This document shows, one piece after another, positions 1-6,248 of a stretch of 14,774 bases of DNA. Source of the stretch: JBJXFK01 sp046155505. GTDB lineage: Bacteria; Planctomycetota; Phycisphaerae; UBA1845; Fen-1342. Both the position numbers and the translations under genes were made by a program. Position 1 is the stretch's first letter. Each line of letters begins with the position of its first letter. The notes under the pieces are model-generated. The model had not been told where the DNA came from and searched no databases. It saw only the letters and a list, made by a program, of their open reading frames with translations. The stretch covers positions 1 through 14,774 of the forward strand of contig JBJXFK010000359.1 in assembly GCA_046155505.1 (NCBI GenBank). Reading direction: 5' to 3'.

Positions 1-27
1 CGCACCGGCCGGAGGCCGATGCTCCCC
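1..27 (-). repeat. GGGGAGCATCGGCC-family repeat, single arm
   Basis: Copy of a 26-27 nt repeat also found at 14172-14197, 14208-14234 and 14731-14757. This copy has the same orientation as the right arm at 14208-14234 and differs from it at only two positions (GGCCGG against GGCTAG in the centre). In the complete locus the arms come as an inverted pair, so a partner arm probably lies just left of the window. Positions 28-103 hold no convincing gene; 65-82 carries, on the minus strand, a 16 nt piece (CGCGCTGGGGGACCGG) of the GGGACCGGTCTCCGACCGGT repeat. Confidence 0.8.
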
Positions 28-103
28 ATGCGTGCGTCGTCAGGTGGCTCCGATTGGGGATGAACGTCCGGTCCCCCAGCGCGGGGTTGCTTGAAATTGC
101 CCT

Positions 104-535
104 TCACTTCGAACCCTCCGTCACGCCCGCGCCATCCGTCGTCGCCGTTTGTCGCAACGCGATGATCGCGCGATCCCAGTCAGTCTGCGGCCCGCGTACG
201 CCGTGGTCGAACTGCTTGCGTTTGAGTTTCTGCTCAATCTTGTCCACCAGCGGCCGCACGCCCTCGCGCGCCACCGAGTCGGCGACGCGCTGGTCGAATT
301 GCTGCCCGAACGCGTCTTCCATGCGCCCGCCGTGGCCGATTTCCTTGCCGAACGGCAGCTCGCGCATTTCCTGCAACATTGGGGCGAAAAAGACCTGGCT
401 GACGAGTTGCACGGCGGCCTGCCGCGTCTGCCGCGGATCGCCGGCGTCAATTTTGCGCCCGACTCCGGTCATCGCGCTCAGCACGCGCGAATCGCCGTAG
501 TTGCCGACTGCTGAGATTGAACCGTTCATCTTCAC
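104..535 (-). CDS. flgJ: Rod-binding protein FlgJ, N-terminal domain only
   Basis: This 143-residue protein is likely the flagellar rod-binding (rod-cap) protein that helps assemble the rod in the periplasm. Residues about 40-92 carry the FlgJ N-terminal pattern: QLVSQVFFAPMLQEMREL, then a glycine-rich turn and MEDAFGQQFDQRVADSVA. The rest is charged and ends in a variable tail. There is no C-terminal muramidase domain as in the roughly 310-residue enterobacterial FlgJ; single-domain FlgJ is common elsewhere. The start is GTG at 535 or ATG at 529; a GAAGG six bases before the GTG favours it slightly. It is last in the flagellar series, as expected after flgI, but a repeat-filled gap of about 360 bases separates them, so it may be translated independently. 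The identification rests on motif and position. Confidence 0.8.
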   Translation of the reverse strand: MKMNGSISAVGNYGDSRVLSAMTGVGRKIDAGDPRQTRQAAVQLVSQVFFAPMLQEMRELPFGKEIGHGGRMEDAFGQQFDQRVADSVAREGVRPLVDKIEQKLKRKQFDHGVRGPQTDWDRAIIALRQTATTDGAGVTEGSK

Positions 536-898
536 GTTCCGCCTTCGTAGCGCGAGAGTCTCGCGCTGGGGGACCGGTCTCCGACCGGTGTTTCTTCAAT
601 TACCGAGCCCCGTCCGTAAGGGAGGGTTCCCGGGTGGGGCGGGCATTCTGCCCGCCGGAGCCCTCGCCGTTCTCTCCAACGCATGCTCCGGATGAAGCAC
701 GTTTTCCCGCTCGCTTGCGCTCGGGATTCGGATTGAACCCCTCCCTTACGGTCGGGGCTCGGTCTCGCTCGCTTCGCGAGCCGCCGTCGGGCACGGAGGC
801 CCGATCGCTACGCGGCGTTCGCCTCTTCACTCGCTTTTCGCTACCCCGCGTTCGCCACTTCACTCGCTACTCGCTACTCGATACTCGCCACTGCGCAG
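536..898. repeat. Mosaic of structured repeats in the flgI-flgJ gap
   Basis: No gene is seen in these 363 bases. In order they hold: a palindrome with 9 nt arms at 549-567 (AGCGCGAGA/TCTCGCGCT); GGGACCGGTCTCCGACCGGT at 570-589; a CCGAGCCCCG...GTAAGGGAGGG arm at 603-626; a GGCGGGCA-TTC-TGCCCGCC hairpin at 638-656; a CCCGCTCGCTTGCGCTCGGG word at 706-725; the inverted partner of the 603 arm at 738-762; and a 38 nt tail at 774-811 holding the hairpin TCGGGC/GCCCGA. Short CTCGCTACTCG words fill 835-890. Most elements recur at 5711-5861 and elsewhere in the window. The flagellar transcript would have to pass through all of this before flgJ. Confidence 0.85.
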
Positions 899-2047
899 CT
901 ACTCCGTGTAGCTGAGCTGCGCATTCATCGTCCCCGTCCGGTACAGATGCTCGACCGCGCTCACCACCTGTTCCGGCGGCAATTGCAGCTTGGTCAGCGT
1001 GCCGAGCAGTTCCTGGAACTGCACCGCGCCGTCCTTATCAGTGGTCAGTCCGACGACGCCGCTGCCGCCGCCCTTGCCGCCGCTGCCGCCGACCGCGATC
1101 GTGCCGAGGCCGGGAAGCGAGAGCACCGTCGGCGAAATCGTGACCGCACCGGTGAACGACACTTCGTTTGTCGTGCGGTTGATGACCACGCGTGCTTGCT
1201 GCTTGGGCGCTTCGAACACGACCGATTGCAGCACGCGGCTCACAAAATTCGCCGGCCGCGGCAGTTCGGCGACCGGGATCCGCACGCGCACGTTTTTCGC
1301 GTCGATTGCTTCGGCGAACGTATTGCTGCTGATCACTCGCGCGGCGTCCGGCTTGCCCGCGCGAGCCTGAGCCATCGTGCTCAGCTCATGATCGATCGCC
1401 CGCGCGACGACCTGTGCCCACTGAAACCCGACCTTGCTCTCGTCGAGCACCAGTGTGATCGCACCGTCTTGAATGAACGAGTAATAGAAATCTTCTTCCA
1501 GCGTGCAGCCGCCGCGAATGACGCCGACTTTCGAGTTTTTGGGGTCGCTCGCTTCGATGCGGCCGGATGAAAACCCGAGCAGCGCCGAGAATGGCGGCAG
1601 CGAATCTTGCATGGGCGTGGTCAGCAGCCGCCCGCCGCGAATGCTCTTGGCCGGGCCGACCGCGGCGACCTGCACGTCGAGCGCCTGCCCTTCGCGCGCA
1701 CCGAATTCGGGAATCGTCACTTCGACCATGACGATCGCGACGTTGTTGTTGGCCTTCAGGTCTTCCACGTCGATGATCGGCGAGTGAAACACGCGGTGCA
1801 ACTCGGCCAGCGCCCGCAACGTCGCCGGGCTTTTCGCCCCGTCGCCGCTGTTGTCGAGGCCGACGACGAGGCCCCAGCCCATCAGCTTGTTTGTGCGCTG
1901 CCCTTTCAGCTTCGCGACGTCTTGCACGCGAACGTCGGCGATGGCCGAATTCGAGTTAAGAGTGCAAATTGCAACGGTCAAAGTGAACGCAATGCTCCAA
2001 CGAGTTGGCAGGCTCCAGACGAGCCGCGCCCGTCGAGCAGTCTTCAC
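899..2047 (-). CDS. flgI: Flagellar P-ring protein FlgI
   Basis: FlgI forms the P ring around the rod in the peptidoglycan layer. Family hallmarks are plain: DVRVQDVAKLKG, then NKLMGWGLVVGLDNSGDG, NNVAIVMVEVTIPEFGAREG, LDVQVAAVGPAKSIRGGRL and a C-terminal segment FQELLGTLTKLQLPPEQVV. I prefer the GTG at 2047, which gives 382 residues (family about 365) and a clean signal peptide: MKTARRAR, a hydrophobic stretch, and cleavage after SAIA before DVRV. In-frame GTG codons at 2068 and 2089 would add residues encoded only by a GCACT-type tandem repeat. No Shine-Dalgarno is visible for any of them. A Gly-rich insert (GGSGGKGGGSG) sits near residue 325. The gene follows flgH within the same series and is exported to the periplasm, where FlgA should assist it. 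Confidence 0.95.
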   Translation of the reverse strand: MKTARRARLVWSLPTRWSIAFTLTVAICTLNSNSAIADVRVQDVAKLKGQRTNKLMGWGLVVGLDNSGDGAKSPATLRALAELHRVFHSPIIDVEDLKANNNVAIVMVEVTIPEFGAREGQALDVQVAAVGPAKSIRGGRLLTTPMQDSLPPFSALLGFSSGRIEASDPKNSKVGVIRGGCTLEEDFYYSFIQDGAITLVLDESKVGFQWAQVVARAIDHELSTMAQARAGKPDAARVISSNTFAEAIDAKNVRVRIPVAELPRPANFVSRVLQSVVFEAPKQQARVVINRTTNEVSFTGAVTISPTVLSLPGLGTIAVGGSGGKGGGSGVVGLTTDKDGAVQFQELLGTLTKLQLPPEQVVSAVEHLYRTGTMNAQLSYTE

Positions 2048-2106
2048 TGGGCACTGAGCACTAGGCACTAGGCACTTCGCATTTAGCACTTTGCACTCTG
2101 CACTTT
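2040..2106. repeat. GCACT-word tandem repeat at the flgH-flgI junction
   Basis: On the plus strand the pentamer GCACT recurs about eight times with short spacers (ACTGAGCACTAGGCACTAGG, later TTTGCACTCTGCAC). It fills the gap after flgH and overlaps the possible flgI start codons, supplying several in-frame GTG triplets on the minus strand. A related CACTGAG tandem occurs at 6342-6378. Confidence 0.75.
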
Positions 2107-2109
2107 CGC

Positions 2110-2883
2110 TTACAGGGGTTTCAGAAAATCAACCAGCTTCTTGAGCCAGCCGCGTTCGGCGGCGTCGTTGGCCGCGCCTTCGGGCTTGTTCTCGATGTTC
2201 AGGTCATAAATCTGCGTGCTGAGCACCGTGTTTTGCAGGCTTACGTCTTCGCTGCGGCACGTCCCGGTGAGCGTGGTGTTGACGATGTCCTCGCCTGTGC
2301 GAATTCGCCGCTTGGCCTCGATCAGCAGCGTGCCGTTGGGCTTCACGTCAACCACGCGGGCCTGCACGCGGGTGATGAGCGAGTCTTTGCGTTCGGTCTT
2401 GCCCTTGCCTTCGTACTTGTCGTCATACTGAAATCCGACGTTGGGCACGCCGCGCGTGAAGTTCTGCGGCACGAGGTGCTCGTCGCCGTCAAAGCGAATC
2501 CAATCCTCGATGGCCGTGCTGATGTCCCACTTCTTGTCCTGCTTGAGCGTCGCATCGCTGGTCGAACGCAGGTCTTCGCGAACGACGACAGTGATCAGGT
2601 CGTTCACCTGCAACTTCCGCGGCGGCGGCGTCTCGATCGCGATCAATGACACACGCAGCAATTCCGGATTCGGCGGCGGCGGCGTGTCCGCGTCGGACTT
2701 CGGCTCGCGCAGTGCGCTCTGCGGCGCTGGCTCGGCACTGCCAAGCACGTTGCCCGCCGGCTGCGAAGTCGGCACCTGCGGCTGGTTATTGCGGCGAAAG
2801 CGCGAGTTGTTCTGCGCCAGCGCCGCGTCCGCCAGCAGCGCGACGACAATCGTCGCGCTAATCGTGTCGATGATTCGATTCAC
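2110..2883 (-). CDS. flgH: Flagellar L-ring protein FlgH
   Basis: FlgH builds the L ring in the outer membrane around the rod. The 257-residue product shows the FlgH core: residues 94-106 NDLITVVVREDLR, 168-195 with SLITRVQARVVDVKPNGTL and then LLIEAKRRIRTG, 211-232 SEDVSLQNTVLSTQIYDLNI, and the C-terminal GWLKKLVDFLKPL that corresponds to the GWLQRFF end of the enteric protein. A Pro-rich linker spans residues 35-90. The start is the GTG at 2883, overlapping the flgA stop as GTGA and preceded by a strong GGAGGAGG at 2898-2891; the frame is open further upstream only as a shadow of flgA. The N-terminus is an ordinary signal peptide ending ADAALA with no lipobox cysteine, and the only Cys is residue 209. 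That is odd, because FlgH is usually a lipoprotein. Confidence 0.92.
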   Translation of the reverse strand: MNRIIDTISATIVVALLADAALAQNNSRFRRNNQPQVPTSQPAGNVLGSAEPAPQSALREPKSDADTPPPPNPELLRVSLIAIETPPPRKLQVNDLITVVVREDLRSTSDATLKQDKKWDISTAIEDWIRFDGDEHLVPQNFTRGVPNVGFQYDDKYEGKGKTERKDSLITRVQARVVDVKPNGTLLIEAKRRIRTGEDIVNTTLTGTCRSEDVSLQNTVLSTQIYDLNIENKPEGAANDAAERGWLKKLVDFLKPL

Positions 2884-3962
2884 AGCGATCCCTCCTCCGC
2901 GATCCGCACCGTCGCCACGCCCGTGACCACGCCGCGCAGCTCGCGTTTGCGTCCCTTTTTGTCGCCAATGCTGATCCGCACGCTCTCGCCATAGCCGCCG
3001 CTGTCGAGCGCCGTGCCGCTCAGCCGCAACTGAATCGCGCCGTCGCCGACCACCGTCACCGCCTGCGAGCGCTTGACGAGGTCCACCGATTTGATGTCGC
3101 GCAGCCGCACCATCTGGCCGACCGGCACAAACGTCGTCGCTTGCTGCCCGATCAGCCGCTCGGTTTCTTCGATGCCGATTTCGTCGATCGAGTTGAACGT
3201 GCGATCGGCCAGCGTCAGCGAATCGGCTCGCACAAACGTGCCGGCGTTGATCGGCTTGGCGGCGACCACGACCTTGCGAGTGAGCTTGACCATCGCGCCG
3301 ATTCGCACCGTGCGCTGCATCTTGCCGTCGCGGCGAATGACCACGCTGAATTCCTGCAAGCCAAGCTGCGGATTTCGCGGGCCGCGCACGCTCAGCTCGA
3401 ACGGCGGGCTGGTGAGGTCGAGAAATTCCTTGCCGGCCATCTCGAACGCGACGTCGACCGTGCCGCTGAGCGATGAGAGCGAAGTCGCGACTTGCTCGCG
3501 AATGATCGCAGCCAGCGTCGTCGCCTCGCCCGCGTCCAGGTCGCCAATGGGACGAACCAGCGGCGGCTCGTCGGCCGCGGGCCGCGTGTCTGCTGCGACG
3601 ACCGCTTGCGACTGCTCGATGCGGCAACGCAGACTGCCGCTGATCGTGACCCGCGCAAGATTGACCCCCAGTTCCTTCAGCCGGGCGACGATCTGCTCGT
3701 GCGTGACTTCGGTCAGCAGGGTTGCGGCGGTTTTTTCGCTCAGCGACTTATCGCCGATCGCCGCGAGCAGTTGTGCGTCGGCGGCCGAAAAATCGAGCAC
3801 TTCGGCGAGGGTGAGTGCGTCGTCGGATGCGACGATTGCCGGTCGCAGCCGCAGGGCGCTGTGTTGTGGTTGGATGAGTTCGTCGGTGACCGCCGCGGCG
3901 CACCCCAGCGCCGCAACCGCCGCAATTATCACGCTCCGAGCCGTCTTGCGTCCGTGCATCAT
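2880..3962 (-). CDS. flgA: P-ring assembly chaperone FlgA (SAF domain)
   Basis: FlgA is the periplasmic chaperone for P-ring assembly from FlgI. The product is 360 residues, longer than the roughly 220 of the enteric protein because of an extended N-terminal half. An N-terminal hydrophobic segment (VIIAAVAALGCAAA) acts as signal peptide; Cys21 might suggest lipidation, but ALGC is a poor lipobox. Residues about 229-290 form the SAF-like domain (RKVVVAAKPINAGTFVRADS to VPVGQMVRLRDI), followed by the FlgA C-terminal part (VKRSQAVTVVGDGAIQLRLS to GVVTGVATVRIAEEG). The first ATG at 3962 has AGGAG six bases upstream; a second ATG follows directly. It lies 13 bases after flgG and overlaps flgH by four, which fits translational coupling. 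Confidence 0.9.
   Translation of the reverse strand: MMHGRKTARSVIIAAVAALGCAAAVTDELIQPQHSALRLRPAIVASDDALTLAEVLDFSAADAQLLAAIGDKSLSEKTAATLLTEVTHEQIVARLKELGVNLARVTISGSLRCRIEQSQAVVAADTRPAADEPPLVRPIGDLDAGEATTLAAIIREQVATSLSSLSGTVDVAFEMAGKEFLDLTSPPFELSVRGPRNPQLGLQEFSVVIRRDGKMQRTVRIGAMVKLTRKVVVAAKPINAGTFVRADSLTLADRTFNSIDEIGIEETERLIGQQATTFVPVGQMVRLRDIKSVDLVKRSQAVTVVGDGAIQLRLSGTALDSGGYGESVRISIGDKKGRKRELRGVVTGVATVRIAEEGSL
2891..2898 (-). promoter_or_regulatory. Strong Shine-Dalgarno fixing the flgH start
   Basis: GGAGGAGG on the minus strand ends seven bases before the GTG that overlaps the flgA stop. It settles the flgH start, because the frame stays open far upstream inside flgA. Confidence 0.7.
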
Positions 3963-3975
3963 GGCTCACTCCTGC

Positions 3976-4773
3976 TTACCGGCGGAGGTTGGCGACTGTT
4001 TGCAGCGCCTCGTCCGCGGTCTGAATCGTCTGCGAATTCATCTGAAAAACACGTTGCGTTTTGATCAGCTCGACAAGCTCTGTTACCGCTTCGGTCGTGC
4101 TCAATTCGAGATTGCCGGGCAGCAAATCGCCCAGGCCATCGGTCGCTGGGTTACCCTCGGTCGGTGGGCCGGAAGCGCCGCTCTCGACAAAGATGTTGCC
4201 GCCGACCTGAATCAAGCCGCTCGGGTTCGGGAATCGCGCGAGCTGAATCTGCCCGAGCACCTGCGGCGTGCCGTTCGCATCGGGGGCCGACACCTGTCCG
4301 TTGCTGCCGATCGAAATCTGTTGCGATGGCGTGTTTTCCGGGATCGTCGGCGAGTCCTTCAGGCGATAGCCAAAACTGTTGCCGAGCACGAGTTCGCCGG
4401 CGCTGTTGCGAATAAAGTTGCCCGCCCGCGTATAGCCGGTTCGCCCGTCGGGCAACTCGATCTGGAAAAACCCTTCGCCGTTGATGCTCGCGTCGAGATT
4501 GGTGCCCGGCATGGTCGAGCCTTGGCGGAAGAGAATCTGCGTGTTGCTGAGCGCCACGCCCAGGCCCACCTGCGTGCCCAGCGGCGACGTGGTGGTATCA
4601 CTGGTTTGCACGCCGGGCTGCGTGCGAACCTGATAGAGCAAGTCCTGAAAATTCGCCCGCGACGATTTGAAGCCGACCGTGTCCGCGTTCGCGATGTTGT
4701 TCGCGATCACGTCGATCTTGCCCGAAAGCGTCTGCATTCCGGTCGCTGCGGTATGAAGAGCAGTGATTGCCAT
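3976..4773 (-). CDS. flgG: Flagellar distal rod protein FlgG
   Basis: FlgG forms the distal rod of the flagellar axle. The 265-residue product has the family length (about 260). The N-terminal rod motif reads ALHTAATGMQTLSGKIDVIA followed by NNIANADTVGFKSSRANFQ. The centre holds the FlgE/F/G-type core (INGEGFFQIELPDGRTGYTR), and the C-terminal helix (TELVELIKTQRVFQMNSQTI, then QTADEALQTVANL) matches the FlgG signature. The ATG at 4773 is preceded by GGGGA at a suitable distance. FlgG rather than FlgF is chosen because of the QTADEALQTV end. It lies between flgF, across a 163-base repeat-bearing gap, and flgA, 13 bases downstream. Confidence 0.95.
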   Translation of the reverse strand: MAITALHTAATGMQTLSGKIDVIANNIANADTVGFKSSRANFQDLLYQVRTQPGVQTSDTTTSPLGTQVGLGVALSNTQILFRQGSTMPGTNLDASINGEGFFQIELPDGRTGYTRAGNFIRNSAGELVLGNSFGYRLKDSPTIPENTPSQQISIGSNGQVSAPDANGTPQVLGQIQLARFPNPSGLIQVGGNIFVESGASGPPTEGNPATDGLGDLLPGNLELSTTEAVTELVELIKTQRVFQMNSQTIQTADEALQTVANLRR

Positions 4774-4809
4774 AGCTTATTCCCCGTTCCGATGCCTGAT
4801 TGCAAATCG

Positions 4810-4928
4810 AATGCAGAATGCAGAATGAAGAATGCAGAAACCGCCCCTTCGGAGTACGCGTGACCGGCGGAGGCGGGGGGCTGGCTTGCCGGTCTTCGTT
4901 CTGCATTCCGCATTCATCATTCTGCATT
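4810..4928. repeat. Inverted repeat of AATGCAGAATG words between flgF and flgG
   Basis: Two 30 nt arms, 4810-4839 and 4899-4928, are inverted copies with 26 of 30 positions pairing; each is built from tandem GAATGCA/GAATGAA words. They flank a 59-base GC-rich centre. The element fills most of the flgF-flgG gap and would form a long hairpin in the leader of flgG. It has no T tract and is not a typical terminator. Confidence 0.85.
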
Positions 4929-4936
4929 TCCTCGCA

Positions 4937-5689
4937 TTACGCGCCGGCTACAAACGCAATCAGCCGTCCGGCGGATTGATCTTGAAGCGTGATCATCTGT
5001 GCGTTGAACTGGTACGCTCGCGATGCTTCCATCATGCTCACCATCTCGCGCACCGGCTCGCTGCCGCTGCGTTCGACGTGGCCGGGCAGAATCTCGGCCG
5101 GCGAATCAGTGAGCTGCGCACCATTGAGTGCGAATCGCCCGCCGCCGGCTTTGCGGAGCAGATTGACGTTGTCGACATCGACCAGGCCGAGCCGACCCAG
5201 CTCGACGCCGCCTTGCACGATCGCGCCGTGGTCGGTCACGCGGGCCGGGCCGCCGAGCGGGTTGAGCCGAATTGGCCCGCCGCCATCGCTGAGAATCGGG
5301 GCACCGTCCGCCGCCGCGACCAAAGAACCGTCGGGCAACATCGTCATGCGTCCGTCGCGCGTCAGCAGCGTCTGGCCGCCTTTTTCGACGCGCAAAAAGC
5401 CGGGGCCGAGAATCGCCGCATCGAGCGGCTCGCTAGTCTGCATGACGCCCGCTTCGCTGAAGTCGGTTCGCGTGCTCGATTGCCACACGCCGCCCGACAG
5501 GCCGCGCAGGTCATCGGCGCTGGGCCCGCGCCGCACGCCGGCCTCGTCGGCCCGCTTGCGCTGCGCGAGCGTCGCAATCTCGCGCTTGAAGCCGACCGTG
5601 TCGGCATTGGCGAGATTGTTGGACAGCGTATCCATGCGATATTCCTGCGACATCATGCCGGCGGCGGAGTGGTAGAGGCCGTAGATCAT
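4937..5689 (-). CDS. flgF: Flagellar rod protein FlgF-like
   Basis: This 250-residue protein is a flagellar basal-body rod protein, most likely the proximal rod FlgF (family about 250). The N-terminal motif reads LYHSAAGMMSQEYRMDTLSN and then NLANADTVGFKRE; the C-terminal helix reads EPVREMVSMMEASRAYQFNA and then QMITLQDQ, which resembles FlgF more than FlgG. The ATG at 5689 has a GGAGG (5700-5696) six bases upstream, and it overlaps by four bases (ATGA) the stop of the preceding small open frame. It heads the recognisable flagellar genes. What else: a second FlgG-like protein, since FlgF and FlgG are paralogues and the assignment leans on length and order. Confidence 0.88.
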   Translation of the reverse strand: MIYGLYHSAAGMMSQEYRMDTLSNNLANADTVGFKREIATLAQRKRADEAGVRRGPSADDLRGLSGGVWQSSTRTDFSEAGVMQTSEPLDAAILGPGFLRVEKGGQTLLTRDGRMTMLPDGSLVAAADGAPILSDGGGPIRLNPLGGPARVTDHGAIVQGGVELGRLGLVDVDNVNLLRKAGGGRFALNGAQLTDSPAEILPGHVERSGSEPVREMVSMMEASRAYQFNAQMITLQDQSAGRLIAFVAGA

Positions 5690-6099
5690 GACTGTCCTCC
5701 GAAACGGGTGGAGCGGGCATTCTGCCCGCTCGTCTGACCGAGCCCCGACCGTAAGGGATGGTTTTTTTCGCCGCCGTGGCCGAAAACCCCTCCCTTACGG
5801 TCGGGGCTCGGTTTTGGCTCGCCTCGCGAGCCGTTGTCGGGCACGGAGGCCCGATCGCTACTTGTGGAGCCGCCGCCCAATGTGGCGCAGCCGCCCATTG
5901 TGGAGCGGCCGCCCTCGACTGCGATTCGCTCGAACGACGCCGCCCGACGACCAATCTCCGCGGTCGTGCGGCTCATCGCCTCGCTCAAAATTGCGCGGCC
6001 GATCGCCGCCACGTCCGGCAGCGCTGCACCGCCAAGTCGCTCGCTGGCCAAGTCGCACTCACCGCTCGCGGCGCTTTCCATTTCCCAGGTCGCATCCAT
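5686..6099 (-). CDS. Hypothetical protein with repeat-encoded C-terminus
   Basis: This 137-residue product is not recognised. The ATG at 6099 has GGAG ten bases upstream. Residues 1-66 look genuine: codons are mostly G/C-ending and a helical stretch reads PDVAAIGRAILSEAMSRTTA then EIGRRAASFERIAVEGG. Residues 64-81 are three six-residue repeats (GGRSTM, GGCATL, GGGSTS) from an 18 bp tandem. From about residue 82 to the end the sequence is a translation of intergenic-type repeat modules (see 5707-5861). The stop overlaps the flgF ATG as ATGA, so the frame as it stands would couple to flgF. There is no signal peptide or membrane segment. Either a short flagellar-associated gene was extended by repeat insertion, or the true gene was longer and is now broken, or the frame is open by chance. 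Confidence 0.4.
   Translation of the reverse strand: MDATWEMESAASGECDLASERLGGAALPDVAAIGRAILSEAMSRTTAEIGRRAASFERIAVEGGRSTMGGCATLGGGSTSSDRASVPDNGSRGEPKPSPDRKGGVFGHGGEKNHPLRSGLGQTSGQNARSTRFGGQS
5711..5861. repeat. Composite hairpin module before flgF
   Basis: In order: hairpin GAGCGGGCA-TTC-TGCCCGCTC at 5711-5731; a perfect 21 bp inverted repeat, 5738-5758 with 5791-5811, around a loop rich in T and GCC; hairpin GGCTCGC-CTC-GCGAGCC at 5816-5832; and a 38 nt tail at 5824-5861 holding TCGGGC/GCCCGA. The tail matches 774-811 at 36 of 38 positions, and the inverted arms match those at 603-626 and 738-762. This is a second copy of the flgI-flgJ module in a different element order. Confidence 0.88.
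5863..5916. repeat. 18 bp tandem repeat, three units
   Basis: Units 5863-5880, 5881-5898 and 5899-5916 all begin TGTGG and share a CCGCC-type core. On the minus strand they encode GGRSTM, GGCATL and GGGSTS within the hypothetical protein before flgF. Confidence 0.75.
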
Positions 6100-6170
6100 G
6101 CGATCGCGTCTCCGTATGTCGCGTGCGACCCGCGTCCGTTGCGGCGGCGCACCCGACGAGCGACGCCAAG

Positions 6171-6185
6171 GCAGAAGGTGTGCCA
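6171..6185 (-). promoter_or_regulatory. Candidate sigma-54 (-24/-12) promoter of the flagellar operon
   Basis: The minus strand reads TTGGCACACCTTCTGC. It has the YTGGCAC -24 box, exactly ten bases between the invariant GG and GC, and CTGC for the -12 TTGC. A start site would fall near 6160, about 60 bases before the first ATG of the operon. Sigma-54 control of rod and ring genes is known in several phyla; whether it applies here is inference. No activator site was identified. Confidence 0.45.
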
Positions 6186-6248
6186 ACGAGAGCGAGGACC
6201 GCGAACATGGATCGCTAAGTCGCTGGAGTGGCTTCGCTTAGATGACAT

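Noticed and set aside
1..107. Possible gene starting at the GTG overlapping the flgJ stop (GTGA), running off the left edge
   Set aside because: Its codons pass through two repeat fragments (65-82 and 1-27) and show no recognisable flagellar motif.
2884..3627. Upstream extension of the flgH frame
   Set aside because: It overlaps flgA entirely, and the strong GGAGGAGG before the GTG at 2883 marks the real start.
3073..4863. A 596-codon plus-strand open frame
   Set aside because: It is antisense to flgA and flgG, which have strong family matches; its translation has Ser/Arg/Thr-rich shadow composition.
4810..4928. Rho-independent terminator between flgF and flgG
   Set aside because: The arms are AT/GC mixed with a 59-base loop and no T tract, and the operon clearly continues downstream.
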